From: Lysobacterales bacterium
GTDB lineage: Bacteria > Pseudomonadota > Gammaproteobacteria > Xanthomonadales > SZUA-36
Assembly (NCBI GenBank): GCA_026196445.1
Contig: JAPHTE010000220.1
Coordinates: forward strand, 1-5,070
Length of the DNA stretch: 5,070 nt
Direction of reading: 5' to 3'
Below are positions 1-5,070 of the stretch, one piece after another. The notes below the pieces were generated by a model, which was given only the letters and a program-made list of their open reading frames with translations, had not been told where the DNA came from and searched no databases. Made by a program: the position numbers and the translations under genes. Position 1 is the stretch's first letter; every line of letters starts with the position of its first letter.

Positions 1-591
1 ATCCAGGACCAGGAGTTGGTTGCGGGTAACCGGCATTGCTTCAGCCTCGGGCCTTTCCACACCGTCGAGGAGCGGACCCGTCTGCGTTCACAACTGCGTG
101 GCATTGTCACAGCGATCTCTGAGCGCCAAACCCGGGCCATGGTAGAAGAGGGCTATTGGATTTTCCTGCCGCCGTATGCGTCCTTGCTGGACGCCAACCG
201 AGCCCTGCTGTCACTGCGTGCACTGGGCTTGGAAGACATTGCCGTGATCCACGACGAAGGTGAATGGAAAAACGCCATTTCACTGGGTTATTTCATGCGC
301 CAGGGCAATGCGAACCGGCGCAGGCAGCAATTGAAGGAACGTGGCTTTGATCCGCAAGTGCTCGTCAGGCGTCACGCGGAGCCCCGTTATTGGCTGGACT
401 ATGAACAGGCCCCCGGGGTCAGCCTGCTCGAGGTGGATTTACAGGATTTCCCGAACGACTTCACGAAGCGTGCGCTGCCCTGCCCTGAGCTGGGTTTCTT
501 CAGAACCACGGAAACAGGACGCGGCATCTCCGGCCAGGATGCGGTTTCAGAGCCTGAGCCCGATGCCGGGTCCGGGGATGACAATGGATAA
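1..591 (+). CDS. SPOR-domain protein, 5' end missing
   Basis: The frame is open from the first base to a TAA at 589-591, so the gene probably begins outside the window. A TTG at 16 could serve as a start but would leave no room for the membrane anchor usual in such proteins. The visible 196 residues begin close to a SPOR-like segment (CFSLGPFHTVEE) and continue with alternating strand and helix segments, including GYWIFLPPYASLLDANRALL and an ISLGYFMRQGNANRR stretch typical of SPOR repeats. The last 30 or so residues are acidic, rich in Gly, Glu, Pro and Asp, and look disordered. SPOR domains bind denuded peptidoglycan glycan strands, usually in the periplasm near the division site; for this protein the role is inferred from the family only. 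It is followed by tRNA-Thr and has no functional link to the microcompartment genes. The family call is fairly sure; the exact function is unknown. Confidence 0.75.
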   Translation: MQDQELVAGNRHCFSLGPFHTVEERTRLRSQLRGIVTAISERQTRAMVEEGYWIFLPPYASLLDANRALLSLRALGLEDIAVIHDEGEWKNAISLGYFMRQGNANRRRQQLKERGFDPQVLVRRHAEPRYWLDYEQAPGVSLLEVDLQDFPNDFTKRALPCPELGFFRTTETGRGISGQDAVSEPEPDAGSGDDNG

Positions 592-607
592 ATTTCTTCT
601 GAAAACA

Positions 608-636
608 TTGCATTGGCAGGGCGCAGCACATAAAAT
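608..636 (+). promoter_or_regulatory. Probable sigma70 promoter of tRNA-Thr
   Basis: A -10-like hexamer TAAAAT (631-636, five of six consensus bases) lies 17 bp downstream of TTGCAT (608-613, a weak -35). The bases after the -10 are GC-rich (CCAGCCCC, 638-645), as in the discriminators of stringently controlled stable-RNA promoters. Transcription would start near 643, leaving a leader of about 15 nt before the tRNA. The placement is convincing, but the -35 is poor. Confidence 0.45.
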
Positions 637-658
637 TCCAGCCCCTGTTTTTACCTGT

Positions 659-734
659 GCCGGTATAGCTCAGCTGGTAGAGCAACTGATTTGTAATCAG
701 TAGGTCCCGAGTTCGAATCTTGGTGCCGGCACCA
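659..734 (+). tRNA. tRNA-Thr (anticodon UGU)
   Basis: A complete 76-nt cloverleaf can be folded by hand. The acceptor stem is GCCGGTA (659-665) with TGCCGGC (724-730), including one T-G pair. The D arm is GCTC/GAGC with an AGCTGGTA loop. The anticodon stem is ACTGA/TCAGT around the loop TTTGTAA, placing TGT at 692-694. The T arm is CCGAG/CTTGG with the loop TTCGAAT. A731 is the discriminator and CCA is encoded at 732-734. UGU reads ACA and other Thr codons. No second tRNA follows within the window, although in many gammaproteobacteria this tRNA leads a Thr-Tyr-Gly-Thr cluster. No intrinsic terminator is visible after it. Confidence 0.97.
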
Positions 735-837
735 CTCTTCAAGTATTCTTTCGTCCTGAACTTTCCCGTTACCGGTTGAATCCAGAAAATTCGAACGCAG
801 GTAATGCAACCCTGCGGCGGGGCGATTTAACGCTGGA

Positions 838-856
838 TACTTTGTTAAACAAAGTA
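838..856 (+). promoter_or_regulatory. Palindromic operator-like site O1
   Basis: Perfect 8-bp inverted repeat TACTTTGT-TAA-ACAAAGTA with a 3-bp centre. A near copy lies at 922-940. The strict symmetry, the repetition and the position upstream of a winged-helix regulator gene suggest a binding site for a dimer of that regulator. No good promoter overlaps this copy, so it may act as an auxiliary operator. Function is inferred. Confidence 0.6.
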
Positions 857-895
857 GATTTCCCCCCAAAAGCTTTAAAGTTTTCTATACAGCGC

Positions 896-925
896 TTGAC
901 AAAGCATCTGTACATCCTTGATACT
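896..925 (+). promoter_or_regulatory. Probable sigma70 promoter of the microcompartment operon
   Basis: A consensus -35 TTGACA (896-901) is followed after 18 bp by GATACT (920-925), which matches TATAAT at four positions including the important A2 and T6. The start of transcription would be near 932, giving a very short leader of about 18 nt before the ATG at 950. The -10 overlaps the left arm of the palindrome at 922-940, a classic repressor arrangement. It is the only convincing promoter seen for the whole operon. Confidence 0.6.
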
Positions 926-940
926 TTGCAAAACAAAGTA
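922..940 (+). promoter_or_regulatory. Palindromic operator-like site O2 over the -10
   Basis: Inverted repeat TACTTTG-CAAAA-CAAAGTA with 7-bp perfect arms. It matches the 838-856 site at all but two central positions. It covers the end of the -10 hexamer and the predicted transcription start and stops 9 bp before the regulator's ATG, so a bound protein would block RNA polymerase. The centres of the two sites (847 and 931) are 84 bp apart, about eight helical turns at 10.5 bp, so two bound dimers would face the same side of the DNA. Confidence 0.65.
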
Positions 941-949
941 AGCTGCGTC

Positions 950-1297
950 ATGAAATATCAATTTGACGAGATCATTAGCGCTCCCTGCCGCCTGGGCATA
1001 CTGGCCACGCTTGTGCCCGGTGATTCGGTCTCTTTCACGGCCATGAAAGCCGCAACCAGCCTGTCCGATGGCAATCTCCACGTTCAAACACGAAAACTGG
1101 CCGACGTGGGATATATAGAAATTAATAAGACCATAAAAGGACGCCGTTCCGTAACCAAGTTTCGTCTCACGGAACTGGGCCGTGATCGACTAAGACTTTA
1201 TGTCATGAAGTTACAAGAGATTCTCGATGTGGAAACACGCACTGCAGGCCGTGTACAACATTCCCGGAAACCTGACGATTCGGCGGTATGGGCATGA
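950..1297 (+). CDS. Winged-helix transcriptional regulator (HTH_34-like)
   Basis: A 115-residue protein that is almost entirely one winged-helix DNA-binding domain. The N-terminal helix carries ISAPCRLGILATL (9-21). The putative recognition helix and following strand run from LSDGNLHVQTRKLADVGYI (38-56). A basic wing follows (KGRRSVTKFRLTELG, 63-77), then a C-terminal helix. SDGNL with RKL..GY and GRR...YRLT-like wings are the hallmark of the small MarR/ArsR-related 'HTH_34' regulators, which usually lack a ligand domain. The ATG at 950 is chosen because an in-frame TTG at 776 would make the two operator palindromes coding and add unrelated sequence. The ribosome site is weak (GTAAG at 938-942). 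It is first in the operon and overlaps the next gene by ATGA, so it probably autoregulates and controls the microcompartment genes. The inducer is not evident from sequence. Confidence 0.85.
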   Translation: MKYQFDEIISAPCRLGILATLVPGDSVSFTAMKAATSLSDGNLHVQTRKLADVGYIEINKTIKGRRSVTKFRLTELGRDRLRLYVMKLQEILDVETRTAGRVQHSRKPDDSAVWA

Positions 1298-2607
1298 CAA
1301 CTCCCAGAAGAATAGCAATTGGGGCGGACCACGGCGGGTTTGATCTGAAAACCGTGCTGGCGGCGCATTTGCAAAAAGCAGGGCACCGTGTAGAGGACAT
1401 TGGCACTTTATCCCGTGAAGCTGTTGACTACCCGGTGTTCGCCCGCGCAGTGGCTGAGGCCGTAGCCGGAGGCAGGGCTGATGTCGGGATCATGATAGAT
1501 GGTGCCGGAATCGGCTCATGCATGGTTGCCAACAAGGTGCCGGGTGTGCGTGCTGCGCTGGCATACGATCTGTCCAGCGCGCGCAATAGCCGGGAGCACA
1601 ACAACGCCAATGTGTTGACTCTGGGGGCCGGATTAATCGGCGCAGGTCTGGCACAGCAAATAGTGGACGTCTGGCTGTCAACCAAGTGTACGGAAACGCG
1701 TCACCTGGATCGGGTCGCGATGTTTGCTGAGGAAACCGCCGGCTTGAACCTGTCCAGCCAGGACGTGGATCGCGTGGTGGATCGCTTGCGCGAAATCCTG
1801 GGCCCGTTGTCAGGTACAGAAACAACCGGCGCCTCGGTGGGCGAAAACCCCGAAGCCGCACGGGAGTTTGTACGCCTGGGCGCTACAGGTTTAACCACGG
1901 TCGCCCCGGCGGATAGCCCTGGCAGAATACCCGAAGACCTGGCCCGATACATTGACCACACCCTGCTCAAACCCAACGCGACCGAAGAACAGATTCGGAA
2001 ACTGTGCGCCGAGGCCCTGGAATTCAACTTCCGCTCCGTGTGCGTTAACCCGACCTGGGTATCGCTGGCAGCCGGTTTGCTGTGCGGCAGCGAAGTACTG
2101 ACCTGCACGGTCGTCGGCTTCCCGCTCGGCGCCAATGAGCCTGCAATCAAGGCCATGGAGGCACGTCGCGCCATACGCAACGGGGCCCGGGAAATCGACA
2201 TGGTGCTCAATATAGGGGCGCTCAAAAGCGGTGACGATGCGTTGGTATTGCGTGATATCCGCGCCGTGGTCGAGGATTGTGTGGATGGCAATGCGGTCTG
2301 CAAGGTCATCCTGGAAACCGCACTGCTGACCGATGATGAAAAGCGGCGGGCCTCGGAACTTGCAAAAACCGCCCGCGCCCATTTCGTCAAGACATCGACC
2401 GGTTTTTCAACCGGTGGCGCCACGGTTAATGATGTGGCATTGATGGCGGAGGTCGTGCGTGGTGCAGGTATGGAGGTCAAGGCCTCCGGTGGAATCAGTT
2501 CTTACAGCGATGCCAGGGCCATGATCGAGGCCGGAGCCACGCGTCTTGGTGCGAGCGCCAGCATCGGCATCATACAGGAAGCAAAATTGACAAGCGTCAG
2601 CGCTTGA
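1294..2607 (+). CDS. rpiB-deoC: RpiB-like isomerase / deoxyribose-phosphate aldolase fusion
   Basis: A 437-residue two-domain protein. Residues 4 to about 148 are an RpiB/LacAB-type sugar-phosphate isomerase domain: IAIGADHGGF (D12, H13), ANKVPGVRAAL, and SREHNNANVLTLG with H102. The catalytic Cys of E. coli RpiB (ICGTGVG) is Asp69 here (IDGAGIG), so isomerase activity is uncertain. Residues 150-172 form an amphipathic helix like an encapsulation peptide, followed by a linker. Residues about 212-437 are a class I DeoC aldolase: YIDHTLLKP, D302 in EIDMVLN, the Schiff-base Lys366 in FVKTSTGF, and Lys396 in VKASGG. All the catalytic residues of that family are present. The expected reaction is 2-deoxyribose 5-phosphate to glyceraldehyde 3-phosphate and acetaldehyde, inside the microcompartment. 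The start at 1294 gives an ATGA overlap with the regulator and a GGCGG 7 nt upstream; ATG 1288 is the alternative, two residues longer. Confidence 0.93.
   Translation: MTTPRRIAIGADHGGFDLKTVLAAHLQKAGHRVEDIGTLSREAVDYPVFARAVAEAVAGGRADVGIMIDGAGIGSCMVANKVPGVRAALAYDLSSARNSREHNNANVLTLGAGLIGAGLAQQIVDVWLSTKCTETRHLDRVAMFAEETAGLNLSSQDVDRVVDRLREILGPLSGTETTGASVGENPEAAREFVRLGATGLTTVAPADSPGRIPEDLARYIDHTLLKPNATEEQIRKLCAEALEFNFRSVCVNPTWVSLAAGLLCGSEVLTCTVVGFPLGANEPAIKAMEARRAIRNGAREIDMVLNIGALKSGDDALVLRDIRAVVEDCVDGNAVCKVILETALLTDDEKRRASELAKTARAHFVKTSTGFSTGGATVNDVALMAEVVRGAGMEVKASGGISSYSDARAMIEAGATRLGASASIGIIQEAKLTSVSA
1750..1800 (+). other. Encapsulation-peptide-like helix in the fusion linker
   Basis: Residues 153-169 of the fusion read LSSQDVDRVVDRLREIL. 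Hydrophobic residues V158, V161/V162, L165 and I168/L169 fall on one helical face and charged residues on the other, followed by a Gly/Thr/Ala/Pro-rich linker. Short amphipathic helices joined by flexible linkers are known to target cargo enzymes to BMC shells. The same pattern occurs at the N-terminus of the aldehyde dehydrogenase. The targeting role is inferred. Confidence 0.6.
2591..2606 (+). promoter_or_regulatory. Small hairpin at the end of the fusion gene
   Basis: Perfect 6-bp inverted repeat CAAGCG-TCAG-CGCTTG. The stem ends on the G that begins the GAGGAG ribosome site (2606-2611) of the BMC-T gene, and the TGA stop (2605-2607) lies on its edge. There is no T-run, so it is not an intrinsic terminator. 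It might tune translation or mRNA stability at the enzyme-to-shell junction, or be chance. Confidence 0.3.
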
Positions 2608-2619
2608 GGAGTTCGATAA

Positions 2620-3252
2620 ATGGTTGACCTGAGAGGCTACGTTTTTCTGGATTCATTACAACCGCAATTCGCCTCCTACCAGGCGACGATCGCAAGGGGC
2701 TACCTGCCCAAGGTAGGCCAGGCGAGCCTTTTCGTTGAAGTCGATCCCGGTATGACGATCAACCAGATCCTTGACGTTGCGCTCAAGGCGACGGATGTCA
2801 CGGCGGGTATGCAAATCGTAGAGAGGCACTACGGCATGATGGAGGTGCATTCCGAGTCGCAGGCCGCTGTGCGCCAGGCGGGGCAGGCAGTTCTCGACTA
2901 CCTGGGCCTGGATGAATCACAGCGCCACAAACCAAGAATCGTTGCCAACCAGGTGGTGCGGCATCTTGAAGACACCCAGACAATGCTGATAAACCGCTTC
3001 CGCTACGGCAACATGATCCTTGCCGGCCAAACCTTGTTCGTACTCGAAGTGGTGCCGGCGGCCTATGCCGCGCTGGCAGCCAACGAGGCCGAAAAGGCGG
3101 CAGACATCAACATATTGGATGTACGTGCCGTGGGCAGCTTTGGGCGTGTTTACATTGGCGGCGAGGAAAGGGATGTAGTGGTCGCCCAGGAGGCGGCAAT
3201 ACAGGCCATCGAATCAGTCACGGGTAAGTCGAGCAAGCAGAAGTCACTATAG
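2620..3252 (+). CDS. BMC-T trimeric (tandem-domain) shell protein
   Basis: A 210-residue protein with two BMC folds. The first spans about 4-100 (LRGYVFLDSLQPQFASY, then ILDVALKATDVTAGMQIVERHYGMMEVHS). The second spans about 105-203 and includes the typical AANEAEKAADINILDVRAVGSFGRVYIGG, followed by a helix. Such proteins form pseudohexameric trimers with a larger, sometimes gated central pore, thought to pass cofactors or large substrates through the shell. From memory the opening residues and the ARGYLP...GQASLFVEV stretch closely resemble Haliangium ochraceum BMC-T proteins of the double-stacked kind. That detail needs an alignment. The start is supported by GAGGAG 8 nt upstream, overlapping the stop of the fusion gene. 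The C-terminus is a short Lys/Ser tail (GKSSKQKSL). Confidence 0.93.
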   Translation: MVDLRGYVFLDSLQPQFASYQATIARGYLPKVGQASLFVEVDPGMTINQILDVALKATDVTAGMQIVERHYGMMEVHSESQAAVRQAGQAVLDYLGLDESQRHKPRIVANQVVRHLEDTQTMLINRFRYGNMILAGQTLFVLEVVPAAYAALAANEAEKAADINILDVRAVGSFGRVYIGGEERDVVVAQEAAIQAIESVTGKSSKQKSL

Positions 3253-3297
3253 TTTAACCGGGGTTCATCAGGGCCCCATATTGCGAGGAGCAAAGCG

Positions 3298-3594
3298 ATG
3301 TCAGAAGCATTGGGAATGATCGAGTGCCGGAGTTTTCCGGCCATGGTGGAGGCAGCCGACGCAATGGTCAAAGCGGCCAAGGTCGAGCTTGTCAGTTACG
3401 AGAAAACGGGCGGGGGTTACACGACGGCGATCGTTCGGGGTGATGTCGCAGCCGTCAGGGCGGCCTGTGATGCCGGGCGCACAGCAGGTGCTCGCGTTGG
3501 TGACGTGGTTTCCGTGCACGTGATCGCGCGTCCTCACTCCGGCGTCGATATGACAATCCCGTTGGGCCGGACCCCCGAGGCGGCTGGCAAGTAG
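3298..3594 (+). CDS. BMC-H hexameric shell protein
   Basis: A 98-residue single BMC-domain protein of the PduA/CcmK type, the normal length for the family. Visible hallmarks are ALGMIECRSFPAMVEAADAMVKAA, the edge Lys25, the pore segment YEKTGGGYTTAIVRGDVAAV, and the VIARPHSGVD segment with Arg78. Hexamers tile the facets of the shell and their pores pass small metabolites. The pore loop is Gly38-Gly39-Gly40, where PduA has GSG, so the pore lacks the serine hydroxyl. The start is secure, with GAGGAG at 3285-3290, 7 nt before the ATG. The 45-bp gap before it is the longest in the operon and shows only a weak 4-bp GGGG/CCCC stem without a T-run. The product is probably the most abundant shell protein. 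Confidence 0.96.
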   Translation: MSEALGMIECRSFPAMVEAADAMVKAAKVELVSYEKTGGGYTTAIVRGDVAAVRAACDAGRTAGARVGDVVSVHVIARPHSGVDMTIPLGRTPEAAGK

Positions 3595-3616
3595 CGGCCG
3601 TGGGAGTGCTATTGCC

Positions 3617-3919
3617 GTGAAACTTGCTAAGGTATTGGGCACTGTCGTAGCTACCGAAAAGGATAGCAAACTGCTGGGTCTGAGGTTTCTGATGCTGGGT
3701 CCCTGGGGCCATGACAACAAGCCGGAAGGCGGCTCGATCGTGGCGGTGGATGCTGTCGGTGCGGGTGTTGGCGAAATGGTCCTCTACGCTTGCGGGTCTT
3801 CGGCGCGGCAAACCGAGCGCACCGATAAAAAGCCGGTCGATGCGGTCGTCATGGCCATTGTCGACAGCTGGGAAATCGAGGGCGAAGAGAAGTATCGCAA
3901 AGGAGACGCTGACGCATGA
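3617..3919 (+). CDS. BMC-P vertex protein (EutN/CcmL family)
   Basis: A 100-residue protein that begins KLAKVLGTVVATEKDSKLLGLRFLML, the signature opening of the EutN/CcmL/CsoS4 beta-barrel family. It continues with GGSIVAVDAVGAGVGEMVLYACGSSAR and VDAVVMAIVDSWEIEG, all typical positions. Pentamers of this protein cap the vertices of the polyhedral shell, so with BMC-H and BMC-T the operon encodes all three shell building blocks. Translation starts at GTG 3617, because the conserved N-terminal strand begins there and no upstream in-frame start is better placed. GGGAG at 3602-3606 is a somewhat distant ribosome site. The 3' end overlaps the dehydrogenase start by ATGA. GTG initiation may keep the vertex protein at low level, which would suit its low copy number (inference). 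Confidence 0.95.
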   Translation: MKLAKVLGTVVATEKDSKLLGLRFLMLGPWGHDNKPEGGSIVAVDAVGAGVGEMVLYACGSSARQTERTDKKPVDAVVMAIVDSWEIEGEEKYRKGDADA

Positions 3920-5070
3920 GTCGTCCGGGTGTAAATACCGGTTTTCTCAGCGATCAACAGGTGGACATGATTGCCACGCGCCTGGCCCGGCGTCTCTCGG
4001 CGCAACCGAAGTCTATAGTGACCGCGACTCCCGAGCCGGTAATGACTCCTCGCAGCCCATCCGTAAAGGCACGCGGCGACGGGATATTTTCCACCGTGGA
4101 CGAGGCTGTTGATGCTGCAGGTGTTGCCTACCGTGAACTGGATGGCATGCCACTCCAGGGACGGCAAAAGATCATTGCTTCGATTCGCGAGACAATGTTT
4201 GAACACGCCGAGGAACTTGCCCGCCATGCCCACAGTGAAACGGGCCTGGGGCGGGTCGAGCACAAGCTGATCAAGAACCGCCTGGTCACGCGCAAGACTT
4301 CAGGTACCGAAGTGCTCACACCCCAAACCGTAACCGGCGATGACGGCCTGACCCTTACCGAATATGCACCCTATGGAGTGATTGGTGCGATTACGCCAAC
4401 CACCAATCCGACCTCTACCATCATCTGCAATACGATTGCCATGCTTTCGGCCGGTAACAGTGTCGTTTTCAACGTGCATCCAGGTGCACGCGAGTGCTCG
4501 ATGGCCAATATTCGCCTTTTGAATAGTGCAATCATTCGTGGTGGCGGGCCAGCCAACCTGGTAACCGCCGTGGGCGAGCCGACAATCGAGACGGCCCAGG
4601 AACTCATGGGCCACGACGGTGTTCGCCTGCTGGCCGTGACCGGGGGCAGTGGCGTGGTGCGCCAGGCGATGACGAGTGGCAAGCGTGCCATCTGTGCGGG
4701 CCCCGGTAACCCGCCAGTCGTAGTCGATGCGACGGCTGACCTCGAACACGCCGCCTGCAGCATCATTGCGGGTGCGTCGTTCGATAACAACATCGTGTGT
4801 ATCGATGAAAAGGAAGTCATCGCGGTGGAGAGCATTGTCGAGGAACTGTTACAGCAGATGGGCCGCCACGGCGCTTATATCCTGACTGATGCTGAGCTCC
4901 AGCGGGTGGAAGAGGTCATTTTCAGCGAGAGTCGTGGACCACGACGCCGCGCAGTGGTTGAAAAAAACCTGATCGGCAAGAACGCGAGCGTGATACTTGG
5001 CGAGGCCGGTATTCCCTGTGCCGGTGATCCACCGTTGCTGGTCGCACGGGTGGCGAATGATCACCCGCTG
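3916..5070 (+). CDS. CoA-acylating aldehyde dehydrogenase (PduP/EutE-like), 3' end missing
   Basis: 385 codons are open to the right edge without a stop; the family is usually about 460-500 residues. The N-terminus (1 to about 50) is an extension with an amphipathic helix at 11-27, then a Pro/Ser/Thr-rich linker, as in encapsulated enzymes. The dehydrogenase domain follows: EYAPYGVIGAITPTTNP, VTGGSGVV in the nucleotide-binding fold, AGPGNPPVVVDATADL, and SFDNNIVCIDEKEV with the catalytic Cys295. These signatures are those of PduP/EutE, which convert an aldehyde with CoA and NAD+ to acyl-CoA and NADH in the lumen of the microcompartment. Here the likely substrate is acetaldehyde from the aldolase domain. 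The start at 3916 overlaps the BMC-P stop (ATGA) with AAAGGAG at 3899-3905. Substrate assignment is from context. Confidence 0.95.
   Translation, partial: MSRPGVNTGFLSDQQVDMIATRLARRLSAQPKSIVTATPEPVMTPRSPSVKARGDGIFSTVDEAVDAAGVAYRELDGMPLQGRQKIIASIRETMFEHAEELARHAHSETGLGRVEHKLIKNRLVTRKTSGTEVLTPQTVTGDDGLTLTEYAPYGVIGAITPTTNPTSTIICNTIAMLSAGNSVVFNVHPGARECSMANIRLLNSAIIRGGGPANLVTAVGEPTIETAQELMGHDGVRLLAVTGGSGVVRQAMTSGKRAICAGPGNPPVVVDATADLEHAACSIIAGASFDNNIVCIDEKEVIAVESIVEELLQQMGRHGAYILTDAELQRVEEVIFSESRGPRRRAVVEKNLIGKNASVILGEAGIPCAGDPPLLVARVANDHPL
3946..3996 (+). other. Encapsulation-peptide-like helix at the dehydrogenase N-terminus
   Basis: Residues 11-27 read LSDQQVDMIATRLARRL. V16, I19, L23 and L27 line one face of a helix with polar and basic residues opposite, and a flexible linker follows. 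N-terminal helices of this type target PduP and related enzymes to the shell. Eight of 17 positions are identical to the linker helix of the fusion protein. The targeting role is inferred. Confidence 0.7.

Noticed and set aside
774..796. GGTTGAATCC and ATTCGAAC as remnants of a second tRNA T-arm
   Set aside because: Too short and imperfect; no acceptor or anticodon stem can be built around them.
796..816. GC-rich stem CGCAGG/CCTGCG with a 9-nt loop, considered as the terminator of tRNA-Thr
   Set aside because: No run of T follows, so it does not meet the form of an intrinsic terminator; left unannotated.
651..869. Minus-strand reading frame of 72 codons across the tRNA
   Set aside because: It is largely the antisense translation of tRNA-Thr, a well-known false-protein artefact, and it has no supporting signals.
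776..949. N-terminal extension of the regulator from a TTG at 776
   Set aside because: It would translate the promoter and both palindromes, giving a repeated LDTL-x-NKV, and has no ribosome site. The domain begins naturally at ATG 950.
1701..2480. Long minus-strand open frame of 259 codons within the fusion gene
   Set aside because: It is a shadow of a GC-rich coding region. Its translation is Ser/Arg/Thr/Ala-rich without a recognisable domain, while the + frame has intact catalytic motifs.
3253..3297. Possible terminator or promoter between the BMC-T and BMC-H genes
   Set aside because: Only a 4-bp GGGG/CCCC stem with a 10-nt loop, no T-run, and no convincing -35/-10 pair.
3711..4112. Plus-strand open frame of 133 codons overlapping the BMC-P gene and the dehydrogenase start
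   Set aside because: Arg/Ser-rich out-of-frame translation of two well-supported genes, with no domain signature.

Overview
The window holds the start of a bacterial microcompartment (BMC) operon that lies directly downstream of a tRNA-Thr gene. Base composition is moderately GC-rich, with a clearly AT-richer control region at about 836-945. The left end (the tail of a SPOR-domain protein followed by tRNA-Thr(UGU)) suggests a gammaproteobacterium. From memory, many of these carry birA, coaX and a SPOR gene ahead of a Thr-Tyr-Gly-Thr tRNA cluster and tufB. The taxonomic reading is inference.

Layout: (1) 1-591, 3' part of a SPOR-domain protein gene. (2) 608-734, a probable stable-RNA promoter and tRNA-Thr(UGU) with encoded CCA. 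(3) 735-949, a gene-free stretch with two near-identical 19-bp palindromes centred 84 bp apart; the second overlaps the -10 of a good sigma70-type promoter. (4) 950-1297, a small winged-helix regulator, the likely ligand of those palindromes. (5) 1294-2607, a two-domain fusion of an RpiB-like sugar-phosphate isomerase and a DeoC deoxyribose-phosphate aldolase. (6) 2620-3252, a tandem-domain BMC-T shell protein. (7) 3298-3594, a BMC-H hexamer shell protein. (8) 3617-3919, a BMC-P (EutN/CcmL) vertex protein. (9) 3916 to the right edge, a CoA-acylating aldehyde dehydrogenase of the PduP/EutE type, cut by the window.

All genes from 950 onward are on the + strand with gaps of 45 bp or less, and two junctions are ATGA overlaps, so they look like one operon. 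Inferred pathway: the aldolase domain cleaves 2-deoxyribose 5-phosphate to glyceraldehyde 3-phosphate and acetaldehyde. The shell (BMC-T, BMC-H, BMC-P) retains the acetaldehyde, and the aldehyde dehydrogenase turns it into acetyl-CoA. This matches the class called sugar-phosphate-utilising (SPU) BMCs in published surveys, so the class is known. The less ordinary points are the single-chain RpiB-DeoC fusion, replacement of the RpiB catalytic Cys by Asp, a shared 17-residue encapsulation-peptide-like helix in the linker of the fusion and at the N-terminus of the dehydrogenase, and the twin-operator control region.
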